64,000 bases of DNA from Rosa chinensis (Eukaryota; Streptophyta; Magnoliopsida; Rosales; Rosaceae), in the NCBI RefSeq assembly GCF_002994745.2, contig NC_037094.1:68366819-68430818 (forward strand), written 5' to 3'. The notes under the pieces were generated by a model. It was given only the letters and a program-made list of their open reading frames with translations, was not told the DNA's origin and searched no databases. Below, piece by piece: positions 43,793 through 53,637 of the stretch (positions within the stretch are counted from its first letter, which is position 1; every line of letters starts with the position of its first letter). The translations under genes were made by a program, and so were the position numbers.

Positions 43793-44880
43793 AATCGTTT
43801 TGTTTTCGATCTCCTAGAGGATCGAAACAAGGTTATGAGAGGTGGACCATGGTGGTTCAACCAAGCACCTGTTGTCCTGCAGGAATATGACAGCATCACA
43901 TCTCTGCTCACTGGCCAACTGAACTCCCTCTATTTCTGGGTTCATATAACCAATATCCCACCATTGTGTAAGGTATGTAACACCATTGAAGATGTTGCTT
44001 CTGTTGCTAGGAAATTCATTGAATTGGATGAAAAACGTTTTGAGAATCTGGGTCAAGTAAGAGTTAGGGTTTCACATGAAATCTCTAAGCCTTTTTTTTC
44101 TCAAGAAAACCCTAAAGTTAGCCCTAAATGTGGAAACAAAGATTGTTTTCTTCTTCGAGAACCTTGTAAGGAAATGCAATTTATGTTTTCTGATTTTTCA
44201 TGAAGGAGATCGTTGTCCTGTGACTGATGGTAGAGTTGTGTTTAGTAGGGTGAATAATATTAGAGGCTGGAGATTGCCAGTCCATCTTTTGGGTTCACTA
44301 CCAACAAGTTTGTGAATGGTGCTTAAACGGCATACAAACCCTAATCTTGCCTTCTGTTAGTAGGGCCTTGTTTGGTTCAAAAGACCATGTACGTCGGTGG
44401 ACGCAAGCCTACTGTGCTGCGGGAAAAAATATGCGCTCAAATGCTGGTACAAATAATTCACTTGGATAATTCCAATTGAGAGCATGTGCCTATTGAGAAA
44501 TTTGCACCGGTTAAAGAATCTATGATAACCAAATGAGGCAGGCCAACTTCACCAACCTCCTCTCCAAAGAAGTTGAAAATATTGTTGCCATAACTGTTTA
44601 ACAAAGTGCATACAAATGCGCCTACAAAAAAGTTGAAGCTGTCGGAGTTCACGAACAAGTTCTCTACTAAGTCTCTGAGCATGGTCAAGGCTCCAGGAAG
44701 CATTTTGGTGACTAAGGAAGCTGTATATGAGAAGAAAGCTTAACCAAAGAAGAGAAGGGGAAGGCCACTTGGTTCCAACTTCCAAGAACAAAAATCCCCT
44801 AAATTCAAAGAAGGTAGCTGAAGCACAAGAATTTTACCCAGCTTATCTTACAAAGCCTCTAAGCCCTAGTTTGAAGGGCA
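43793..44880 (+). pseudogene. LINE ORF1-like / DUF4283-type protein remnant
   Basis: The frame from 43793 reads FDLLEDRNKVMRGGPWWFNQ, then YFWVHITNIPPLCKV. This matches the DUF4283 plus zinc-knuckle layout common in plant LINE ORF1 proteins and their host-derived relatives. The frame stops at 44203 where the zinc knuckle should be. Downstream pieces in other frames include a basic KRRGRPLGS-like, AT-hook-like stretch near 44750. No reverse transcriptase follows, so this is a truncated, decayed copy. Confidence 0.65.
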
Positions 44881-45753
44881 AGGACAAAATTTAAGTTTAT
44901 TTTCTATTCAAATTTAGCCTTTTTACGAAGTTGTTTCATAGTTCATATGCTCACTTATTATAAGTGAGCATTGAATGTTTTAATGATTGATGTTTTTCAT
45001 ATACCACTTTTTTTATTTACCTGTGTTCATGATAATAGAAAGGTATGTAACGTGTACTCTGACTTGAGTTAATGAAGAAATTGTTGTGATTTGATTAAAA
45101 ATACATACCGACCAAAAAGAAAAATGTTATCTTCACATATTGGCCCCAAAAAAAAAATTTATCAACTTGATACCAAATGCAATTAGCCGTTGTAATCTTC
45201 GTGTAAGTTGGATAAAGCTCATGTCATGATACAAGCTACTGTCTCCAGCTCTATCTGGGCTTAGAATTAAAGTACAACAGCTACACATAAACTACTTGGA
45301 TAGAGATTTTGTCTTCAAGACAGCCTAAAGCATAAGGTGGGTTGCTCTCTGTAAATTTCTATGAACCAACTTGATTGACGCCAACTTGATTTGATTTAAA
45401 TTCATATTCAACACAAACATGTATGTTAATTAATGCATGATTGAAAAGATAAAAACACCTGAACTCTAAAACTAAAATTTTATCTTTTAATTAATTATAT
45501 CAACGACTTAAAATTATAGTAACTAGTCATTTCTGAGTCGAACTGATGACTTTCTCCTGACTGACACTGAGCTATATGTATTTTTTTTCCAATCATCAAT
45601 TGGTTTACTGCAGCCAATGTCATTCAACTCAAAAATACAAACAAGCAAAGATCTTTATGTAGGAACTTGTAGCTCATGCCTAAGGCCTTTGGGGTAACAA
45701 GGTTAGAGTGAAACTTCTCCAACCCTTTGGGGTTAACCAGGAAAAAGCAAAGG
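44881..45753. other. Intergenic region, nothing recognised
   Basis: AT-rich DNA with no supported ORF. Near 45690-45760 and again after 46731, short related words (for example 'ccaaccctttggggtt' and 'tggggttggaagag') show that the hAT-like insertion split a small repeat. Confidence 0.45.
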
Positions 45754-45761
45754 GTTTTTTC

Positions 45762-46722
45762 TAGGGCTGGGATTGGGCCCGGCCCGTGTAAAATTTATAG
45801 AGCCCGGACCCGGACCGAAATTTTCGGGCCGGGCCTAAATAACATTTTTTCAGTTTTGGGACCGAGTTGGGCCCGGACCGTTTTTTTCGGGCCGGGTTTT
45901 CGGGTTTTTTGGGCCCAAAAGGCTTAAAAAAAAAAAACTAAAAAAAAAAAAAATAGCCAGATCTGAGAACAGATCTGCTCCAAACCCAAATTCCTCCGCC
46001 CCCAAAGCCGCCTAACCACCACCATCCAAATTCCAAAGTCGGGTTTATCCGTATTGATAAGCAATTAGTATACAAAATAATCAGTTTATTGATTGATGTG
46101 AACAAGGGTTCTTAGACTAAGTGAAAAAACCGGAGCAAGAAGAGAGATGGATGAAACCAGTTGAAAATGAATCTCAACATATGCAGAGAGAAGGTGGCAG
46201 ACCAAGTGAAAAAACCAGCCAAGAACCATTCAATTACAAAGGGAGGGAGCGTGAGAGGGGTACTGGGTCTCTAATGATCTACAATTGATCTGATGGAGAA
46301 TGAGGACTAGGAAGAGCAGGGAAAAGAAAAAGAAAAGAGAAAGGAGGCGTATGGGAAAAGAAGAAGAAGAAGATAAGAAGAGAGAAGAAAAAAATAAAAA
46401 AAGGGGGAGAAAGGGAACAAGAAGAGATAGGATTCTCTTGAAAGAAGAGAAAGAAGAGGAGAATGTCAGAACAGAGAAGAAAGAAGGGAGAAAAGAATAA
46501 AATAGTTGTAAAAAAAAAAACAAGATAAAATAATCTATGCAATTATACATGATTCGGGCCTTCGGGCTTTTTTTTTCTTCTAAATCTAAGGCCCGAGCCC
46601 GGCCCGTTATATAATGATTTCGGGCCGGGTTTTATAGAACTGACAAAAAATTTTAAGGGCCCGGACCGTTCGGGCCGGTTCCGGGTCGGGTTCCGGGTTT
46701 CCGGGCTAAAATCCCAGCCCTA
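45762..46722. mobile_element. hAT-like MITE with GGGCCGGG subterminal repeats
   Basis: The ends 'tagggctgggatt' and 'aaaatcccagcccta' are inverted repeats. The 8-bp target duplication GTTTTTTC is perfect (45754-45761 and 46723-46730). The outer 150 bases at each end are packed with cgggccggg/cccgg words, and the centre is AT- and purine-rich. No transposase is present. Pro-Gly or Lys/Glu-rich open frames in it are compositional artefacts. Confidence 0.92.
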
Positions 46723-46730
46723 GTTTTTTC

Positions 46731-47119
46731 TGTGGGGTTGGAAGAGTTTGGGGATGTGACATTGAGCGGAAAAACTGGAAGTTTGTGAAAGAGGTTGATG
46801 TTAACCAAACAAAAAGAGGTACCTATCAAAGCAAGCAACATTGTTTGGGAATTTGGATCTTTGTGGTTCAATTTTGAGGGAGATATATATCCACAAAACC
46901 ATGAGGGTTGAACTGTGGCCAGGATTCAGGAAGAGAACAAGCATTGTTGTCATCAAGAACAAGTTATCATTCAAGACTTGGCTGCTGGTGAAGCACATAA
47001 TTTAGTGTCATTGATTTCAATGCAAGTTTTTTTGGTGGCCCTCTGGTTATTTCTGTCCTCTCTGAATTAGCGTTGCCTGAAGAACACTATTTGCCCCTTG
47101 ATTCACAAGCACCTCTATG
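46731..47119. other. Interval between hAT-like element and copia element
   Basis: No gene or repeat recognised. Confidence 0.45.
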
Positions 47120-47124
47120 TTGGC

Positions 47125-47342
47125 TGTTGGCGTGAGTCATACTTACCTTATTTATGTAGATATTCTGTGATATTCCGTGATATGTAATATTATGTAATAT
47201 CTGTAGTATTATTAGGTTTACTACTTACCTTAGGAGTAGTACTTGTCTTATCAGAATTTGTATATAATTTCTTCTTGTAAGGTGAATGAGATATCTAAGT
47301 TATTCAGCCAAAATTATCTCTTGTTTTTCGTTATATTTGACT
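47125..47342 (+). repeat. 5' LTR of the copia element
   Basis: Starts TGTTGGCGTGAG. It matches 51329-51546 with about two differences. Confidence 0.93.
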
Positions 47343-47357
47343 TGGTATTAGAGCAGA
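47343..47357 (+). other. Primer binding site of the copia element (initiator-Met tRNA type)
   Basis: TGGTATTAGAGCAGA directly follows the LTR and matches the common TGGTATCAGAGC site complementary to the 3' end of initiator methionine tRNA, with one difference. Confidence 0.85.
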
Positions 47358-47510
47358 GATCCGATCCTGGACTCTGACTCATTGTTCTTTGATCCTTGAC
47401 TCTTGTTCTTTGTGCTTGGATTTGTTCCTTGTCCTTTGATCCTTTCATCACCGTTGCCTTCTTATATTTCCAAGTACTTTGTTGTTTTTCCTTCCGCTGC
47501 ATATTCACCA

Positions 47511-48748
47511 TGGTGAAAGCTCCTTCTTCTATGTGTCCCTCTCCTCAAGGTTCTTCCCCCGTGTTCTCCTCAAGTCTGACTTGTAACTACTGCAAGAATC
47601 CAGGCCATATCAAAGCAAATTGTTACAGGTTGGTTGGTTTTCCAGCAGGCTACTTTGATAGGCCCCGACCTCAGGACAACAAACCCAAGGGAAAGGCTGC
47701 AGTGACAAAACCAGATCACACCAACTTTGCTGGTAAGGATACCGCATCCGTAAGTTGCGGTGGTAATGGTAAGATTGGAGTTGCTTTAAAAATTTCTGGC
47801 TTTACTGGTGGCAATACTTGGATAATTGATTCTGGAGCATCTGACCATATGACCTGTGATCGTAGTTTCTTTCTTTTTCTCAATCCACCCTCTATTTCCT
47901 ATGTTGTCAATGCCAATGGTGATTCTTTTCCTGTTTTAGGAATAGGGTCTGTTCGTCTCACCCCTTCTTTGACACTACATGATGTTCTTTATGTCCCTGA
48001 TCTCTCTCATCATCTTATATCTGTGCCTCAGCTTAATACTCAATCTCGGTGTTCTGTAACATTTTTTCCGTTGTATGTGATTTTTCAGGACCTCCTCACC
48101 AGGGAAATAATCGGCAGGGGTTATCTGAGGGGTCGACTATTTCATCTGGATTGCATGTTCGCCGGAATGAAGCCGGAGAAGGCAGTCCAAGCAGCTTTGA
48201 TTTCGACTGGGGTTACTAATCAAGTTGAAGAATTATGGCTATGGCATCAGAGATTGGGACATCCTTCCTTTAGTGTCATGAAGAAATCTATGCCATCCTT
48301 GTTTCTGGGCATTGATGAGTCTAAGTTGCATTGTGAGTCATGTGTCTTAGCTAAAAGTCATCGTACTAGTTATCCTTTGAGTACTACTAGGAGTTCTTCT
48401 CCTTTTGAGCTTATTCATTCTGATGTCTGGGGACCTTCCCGTGAGTCAACCTTGTCTGGAAAACATTGGTTTGTTTTGTTTATTGATGATTATACCCGTC
48501 TTACTTGGGTCGCTTTATTGAAACACAAATATGAAGTCTTCTCTGATTTCCAAGAATTTTTTGCTCTTGTTCAAAATCAATTTGGAGCCAATATTAGAGT
48601 CTTTCGTTCTGATAATGGGGGGAGTTTGTCAATTCTCAGTTTCACCAATTCTTTCATTCTCATGGGATTATTCATCAAACTACTTGCCCTCAAACCCCTG
48701 AACAAAATGGGGTGTCAGAAAGAAAGAATCGTCATATTCTTGACATAG
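47511..48748 (+). pseudogene. Copia Gag zinc knuckle, protease and integrase N-part (frameshifted)
   Basis: The likely start is MVKAPSS at 47511. In order: zinc knuckle CNYCKNPGHIKANC; protease WIIDSGASDHM; pre-integrase zinc region with WHQRLGHPSF and CESCVLAKSHR; and integrase core with HSDVWGP and FIDDYTRL. The core breaks just after FRSDNGG near 48620, where one base is missing from a G run. Translation then continues in a wrong frame to 48748. The correct frame resumes in the next ORF. The usual capsid of about 200 residues is missing upstream of the zinc knuckle, where only about 170 bp separate the primer site from the ATG. Confidence 0.88.
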
Positions 48749-51321
48749 CCCGGTCTCTTCTATTTAGTGCTCATATGCCTAAGTATCTTTGGGGAGATGC
48801 AATTCTCACTGCTTGTCATCTCATTAATAGGCTACCTTCCTCTGTTCTCAATGGTCAAACCCCCTATGCTGCCCTTTCAAATCATGTGTCTGTCCCTTCG
48901 TTTTCTAATCTCCCTGCTCATGTCTTTGGGTGTGTTGTGTTCGTCCATGTTCCTAAGAATCAAAGGTCCAAACTCGATGCCAGGGCATTAAAATGTGTTT
49001 TTGTGGGCTATGGTGTTAATCAGAAGGGCTACAAGTGTTTCCATCCCCCTACACAGAAAGTTTTTGTTACCATGGATGTCACCTTTTATGAGGATGCATG
49101 TTACTTTTCTCCCATCAATCCTTCACTTCAGGGGGAGAAACACACTTTTTTGGAAGAGAAGTCTTGTGGGATTGAAATTCAGCCCATTGAAGCCAACGTC
49201 ACTCCTGCCGAAACGGAAAAGTCAATTGCCGAACAGAGCATTGCGAGTTCTGAAACAGAAACGGCAATTGCTGAATCGTCTACCCTTCGCCATACAACTG
49301 CCGAACAGAGCATTGCGAGTTTCGAAACAGAAACGGCGATTGCTGAATTGTCTACCCTTCGCCATGAAACTGCCGAACAGAGCATTGCGAGTTCCGAAAC
49401 AGAAACGGCGATTGCTGAATCGTCTACCCTTCGCCATGCAACTGCCGAACAGAGCATTTCGAGTTCCGAAATAGAAAAGACAATTGCCGAATCATCTACC
49501 CTCCGAGAAGGCCAAGCTCCTCCACCCCTCTTAGATACAGATAACCCTTGTCAACCAATCCCTGAGGAGCGTCCCAATCTTGAGGTTAGTGGTGTTTCTT
49601 CAAACTCTGATATTGGTGATAGTGTGCATGTTTTGCCTCCTAGGTCCACCCGTGGTAAACCACCTCGTCAATATGAACCAAGTTTAGATGTTAAGTCTAA
49701 GTATGCCATAGCTAACTTTGTATCCACCCATCGGTTATCCAAATCCCATGCTTCTTTTGTGAATCAAATATCCTCTGTATGTGTTCCCAGTAAAGTGCAG
49801 GATGCTCTCAAGGATCCCAAATGGTCTCAAGCAATGAATGAAGAGATGGAGGCATTGGAGAAGAATAATACTTGGAAGTTGGTGCCACCTCCACAAGGAA
49901 AGAGAGTTGTTGGATGTGGATGGGTGTACACTATCAAACATAATGCAGATGGTTCAGTGAACATGTATAAAGCAAGACTTGTTGCAAAGGGATATACTCA
50001 AACATATGGCGTGGATTATGAGGAGACCTTTGCTCCAGTAGCAAAGATTAATACTGTTCTAGTGTTGATGTCTCTAGCAGCTAATCTAGATTGGCCCTTG
50101 CAACAGTTTGATGTGAAGAATGCCTTTTTACATGGAGAGCTATCTGAAGAAGTCTATATGCATCTACCACCAGGATATGAGGCAAGCACAGGAGGTAGAT
50201 TTGTGTGTAAGTTAAATAAGTCCTTGTATGGACTCAAACAATCACCACGAGCTTGGTTTGGAAGATTCTCTCAAGCTATGCGTCGTTTTGGGTACAAGCA
50301 GAGCAACTCTGACCATACATTGTTTCTGAAACACTGTGAAGGTAAATTAACTGCCTTGATTATTTATGTTGATGATATGATAATTACTGGTGATAATTCA
50401 GAGGAGGTTGAAAGATTAAAAGATCTGCTTGCATCAGAGTTTGAGATGAAAGATCTTGGTTCTCTTAAATATTTTTTGGGGATTGAGGTCGCCAGGGGGA
50501 GTTCGGGAATTTTCTTGTGCCAGAGAAAATATGTGCTTGATTTGTTGACAGAGACAGGAATGCTAGGGTGTAGACCTGCTGATACTCCTATTGAGCAGAA
50601 TCATAAACTGGCTGAGTACCCTAATCAAACTCTTACAGAGAAGGCTCGCTATCAGAGGTTAGTTGGTAGATTAATCTATCTCTCACATACTCGGCCAGAC
50701 ATTGCATATGCAGTCAGTGTTGTGAGTCAATTCATGCATAATCCAAGTGAAACTCATGTGGAAGCTGTGATCCGTATTCTGAGGTATTTAAAGTCTGCAC
50801 CTGGAAAAGGCTTGATGTTTTCAAAGCATAGTCATCTGGATATTAGTGGTTATACAGATGCAGACTGGGCAGGTTGTGTTACGGATAGAAAATCCACTTC
50901 TGGTTACTTCACTTTTGTAGGTGGTAATCTTGTTACTTGGAGAAGTAAGAAACAAAAGGTTGTGGCCATGTCAAGTGCTGAAGCAGAGTATAGAGGTATG
51001 GCTCATGGAGTTTGTGAATTACTTTGGTTGAGAAATTTACTTCGTGATTTGGGATTTAAACCCAAACGAGCCATGAATTTGTATTGTGATAACAAGGCAG
51101 CGGTGGATATTGCTCACAACCCAGTTCAACATGACAGAACTAAGCATGTTGAGGTTGACAGACATTTCATTAAAGAGAAGCTCGATGCTAAGCTTATCTC
51201 TTTTCCTTTTGTCCACTCAGAAGAACAGTTAGCTGATGTTCTCACAAAAGCAGTATCGAGTAAGGCATTTCATGACTCACTTGACAAGTTGGGCATTCGT
51301 GATCTGTATGCGCCAACTTGA
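48625..51321 (+). CDS. Copia integrase C-part, reverse transcriptase and RNase H
   Basis: The frame after the shift is open from about 48620, with the first complete integrase motif PEQNGVSERKNRHILD (including the catalytic Glu). Then comes a low-complexity linker with a tandem repeat (49207-49510). RT follows, with WVYTIKHNADGS, YEETFAPVAK and the catalytic YVDDMIITG near 50370. The copia RNase H begins YTDADWAGC and has EAEYRGMAHG. It ends with LGIRDLYAPT and a TGA just before the purine tract. No internal stop is present. Only the G-run lesion separates it from the protease-integrase ORF. Confidence 0.92.
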   Translation, partial: FVNSQFHQFFHSHGIIHQTTCPQTPEQNGVSERKNRHILDIARSLLFSAHMPKYLWGDAILTACHLINRLPSSVLNGQTPYAALSNHVSVPSFSNLPAHVFGCVVFVHVPKNQRSKLDARALKCVFVGYGVNQKGYKCFHPPTQKVFVTMDVTFYEDACYFSPINPSLQGEKHTFLEEKSCGIEIQPIEANVTPAETEKSIAEQSIASSETETAIAESSTLRHTTAEQSIASFETETAIAELSTLRHETAEQSIASSETETAIAESSTLRHATAEQSISSSEIEKTIAESSTLREGQAPPPLLDTDNPCQPIPEERPNLEVSGVSSNSDIGDSVHVLPPRSTRGKPPRQYEPSLDVKSKYAIANFVSTHRLSKSHASFVNQISSVCVPSKVQDALKDPKWSQAMNEEMEALEKNNTWKLVPPPQGKRVVGCGWVYTIKHNADGSVNMYKARLVAKGYTQTYGVDYEETFAPVAKINTVLVLMSLAANLDWPLQQFDVKNAFLHGELSEEVYMHLPPGYEASTGGRFVCKLNKSLYGLKQSPRAWFGRFSQAMRRFGYKQSNSDHTLFLKHCEGKLTALIIYVDDMIITGDNSEEVERLKDLLASEFEMKDLGSLKYFLGIEVARGSSGIFLCQRKYVLDLLTETGMLGCRPADTPIEQNHKLAEYPNQTLTEKARYQRLVGRLIYLSHTRPDIAYAVSVVSQFMHNPSETHVEAVIRILRYLKSAPGKGLMFSKHSHLDISGYTDADWAGCVTDRKSTSGYFTFVGGNLVTWRSKKQKVVAMSSAEAEYRGMAHGVCELLWLRNLLRDLGFKPKRAMNLYCDNKAAVDIAHNPVQHDRTKHVEVDRHFIKEKLDAKLISFPFVHSEEQLADVLTKAVSSKAFHDSLDKLGIRDLYAPT
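49207..49510 (+). repeat. In-frame 72-bp tandem repeat in copia pol, about four copies
   Basis: The repeat 'gaacagagcattgcgagttc' recurs at 49231, 49303, 49375 and 49447, a period of exactly 72 bp. It encodes a 24-residue unit such as AEQSIASSETETAIAESSTL. The array lies between integrase and RT. All copies keep the frame, and differences are scattered. Confidence 0.93.
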
Positions 51322-51328
51322 GGGGGAG
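51318..51328 (+). other. Polypurine tract of the copia element
   Basis: 'ttgagggggag' lies directly before the 3' LTR. Confidence 0.85.
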
Positions 51329-51546
51329 TGTTGGCGTGAGTCATACTTACCTTATTTATGTAGATATTCTGTAATATTCCGTGATATGTAATATTATGTA
51401 ATATCTGTAGTATTATTAGGTTTACTACTTACCTTAGGAGTAGTACTTGTCTTATCAGAATTTGTATATAATTCCTTCTTGTAAGGTGAATGAGATATCT
51501 AAGTTATTCAGCCAAAATTATCTCTTGTTTTTCGTTATATTTGACT
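51329..51546 (+). repeat. 3' LTR of the copia element
   Basis: 218 bp, about two mismatches to the 5' LTR, followed by target duplication TTGGC. Confidence 0.93.
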
Positions 51547-51944
51547 TTGGCCTCTGGGGAGGAGTGCCATATTTCAACTGCAAAATCACTAAAAGGAAAA
51601 ATAAATCTCATGTTACGTTTAACATATAAAATTTCTAACTACTATAAATCCTAGCATTTCGCCATAGTGATGCTCCCGGTTTTTCAACTCCTAGTAGATT
51701 TTTTTAATTTAGGAATATAAAATATGTGATGCTCCGAAGTACAGTATAAATTCTCAACATTAACAAGCAACGTGAACAAAGCTACACATTCATCTAATCC
51801 CATAAAATATTTAGAAATCCAACTCAAAACCAATTGACAACCGATAGAGAGACTAGAGCCTTCCGATGTCGAACAATACTTCATTTCCTCACAGGTAATC
51901 TGCAACTCGAGAATAAGAGGCTGTTTCTTGTTACAATCACTAAA

Positions 51945-52013
51945 AGGCCCAACTCTCAGGGCCATGACCAAGGCAAAGAAAACCCAACTGACCTCTAACC
52001 GGGTTATGGGCCT
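51945..52013 (+). promoter_or_regulatory. Two site II elements (TGGGCC type) upstream of mL41
   Basis: AGGCCCA (51945-51951) and TGGGCCT (52007-52013) are site II motifs in opposite orientation. A telo-box-like 'gccctaaacc' follows near 52073. This combination is common in promoters of plant ribosomal and mitochondrial protein genes. Confidence 0.55.
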
Positions 52014-52120
52014 TGCCCCAGTTCCTTCTCCTTTGCTTTTGATTCTCTCTGGTTTTCCCATATAGCTCAAAAGCCCTAAACCTCTCGAGTCACTTCAGCA
52101 GCAACACCCAATCGCCTCAG

Positions 52121-53062
52121 GTACCATCTTCTCTTTCCCACCTGGGATTTTTTGCTTTTTGTATAAATCTGTGATTTGATCTTTCAATTCATGAAATTGA
52201 AATTTATGGTGAATTTGCATCTCATTTCGTTTTGGGTATTGAAATTTGCCTATACTGTGATTCTGGTTGTTCATGCTCTTGATTTCTGGTTCTAATTTAT
52301 ACTTTAACCATCGAAAGTTTCAATCTTTGCTCGTTCTCTTCAGATTAAGAAGGGTTCCATGTTTGCATTTAGAATGATAAATAACCTCTGAGCAATTTGA
52401 ACTTCATTTTTCATTTTCATTTGAGAAAAAATATAAAATAAAGAACTTTTGATTGAGGAGGTGCTGTTACTCTTTAAATGTGTAATCTTTTGCTGCATTT
52501 GTGTGAGAGGGAAGGCTGAACCAGTAGTACCGTTAATTTGTTAGTTTTTGGTTCTCCTGTAGCTTGTTTATGTTTAATTGTGAATAGAATTTTCTTGCAA
52601 GATTCATTGCTTCCCTTCTCTTCATCTAATTGCATTTGTCAATGGCCAGCAGTGCCGATTGCTATCGACCACCACCAACAGTGTTTCCGTTGTTATTACT
52701 ACCAGTCATCACAACCTCGTTTCCCATTTGTGTCTTTGGCTCCTAGGTTTAACCTATACATCTGTAATTACTCTATTGCGTGCTTGGTGTTATTCTAGTT
52801 TCAGTTAAACAATTACTGATCATACAAGATTCTTTTTCTTTAGGGTCAGTTTTTTGTTAGATTACCAGGAGTGAATCAGCGTTTTGAGGGGTGAAGTTGT
52901 AAGTCAAACTGTATTTGATGAGGCACTAGCCGCTTGGCTAGAAAAGATTTACTCTCATTATAATTTTCTTTCAAAATCTGGGATTTTTATATATAGATTT
53001 GCTTTAATCATATTTGTTAACCATGTTGTAGTTTAATTTATTGTGGGGAAAAGCCAGAGAAA
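52121..53062 (+). other. Probable 5' UTR intron of mL41
   Basis: A good donor at 52121 ('gcctcag|gtacca') follows a short pyrimidine-rich leader. Candidate acceptors are near 53031 and 53055. No coding exon was recognised between. The splice pattern needs transcript evidence. Confidence 0.45.
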
Positions 53063-53637
53063 ATGCCACTCGGGCTAATAATGGGGCTAGGAAGGGCATT
53101 TCGTCGAAAGCGAACGGCATCCCTTGACATTCTTTCCCCAAAACGAGCCCCAAGGAATTTTTACAAGGGGAAGAACTGCAAGCCCACTGGTTTCCACACC
53201 CGAAAAGGTTTGCTATCTTTCCATTTTTACAATGCTCTGATTCACTTTTCGAAAGGATAAATGTATGCCACTTGACATGTTTCCTTAATTGCTCAAAATT
53301 CTGCAGGTGGATATGTTGTGGTGCAGGACAAACTACCCAACTATGTAGTCCCCGATTTAACTGACTTCAGGGTGGGTATATTTCTTTCCTTTCTTTCTGA
53401 ATCATATTTGGTGAGTGCATTCTGTTATCTATTCTTGATGCAATCTGCAGCACTGTTAAAACCCACACTCCCAACAATTCTTTAAAAGTGACATTTGCCT
53501 CTGATACTGTTGAATTGTACAAGTACATGCATGTAGTTGTAAATCACTTTTTCCATTATTGCATGCAGCTCAAACCATATGTATCTCAGTGCTCCAAAGA
53601 GGTCAAGACTGCAGAGTCAGCTGAATCAACTAAATAA
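53063..53637 (+). CDS. Mitochondrial ribosomal protein mL41 (L41/MRPL27-like)
   Basis: This is a structural protein of the large mitoribosomal subunit. The three coding exons are 53063-53207, 53307-53371 and 53569-53637, with GT-AG junctions, giving 92 residues. The protein starts MPLGLIMGLGRAFRRKR, has the basic block RAPRNFYKGKNCKPTGFHTRKGG, then YVVVQDKLPNYVVPDLTDF, and ends in LKPYVSQCSKEVKTAE. The length and the conserved GYxVxxxKxPxFVVPDLTxFxLKPYV pattern fit plant mL41. The basic N-terminus can serve as mitochondrial targeting sequence. The promoter has site II motifs, as expected for a mitoribosomal gene. The gene looks intact. Confidence 0.9.

Larger units (their letters stand above)
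47125..51546 (+). mobile_element. Ty1/copia LTR retrotransposon, capsid-less copy
   Basis: The two 218-bp LTRs (47125-47342 and 51329-51546) differ at about two positions. The target duplication TTGGC is at 47120-47124 and 51547-51551. The LTRs end in ACT rather than the usual CA. A primer site follows the 5' LTR and a purine tract precedes the 3' LTR. Domain order is zinc knuckle, protease, integrase, RT, RNase H, which is the copia order. The Gag capsid domain normally found upstream of the zinc knuckle is absent, and one frameshift lies in integrase. Confidence 0.95.

Noticed and set aside
46230..46550. Phe/Ser-rich minus-strand and Lys/Glu-rich plus-strand frames
   Set aside because: They come from the purine/pyrimidine-biased centre of the hAT-like element.
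49179..49457. Minus-strand repeat frames over the copia tandem repeat
   Set aside because: They are the complementary shadow of the in-frame 72-bp repeat in pol.
51684..52070. 128-codon minus-strand frame upstream of mL41
   Set aside because: It has no recognisable domain and overlaps the mL41 promoter motifs.
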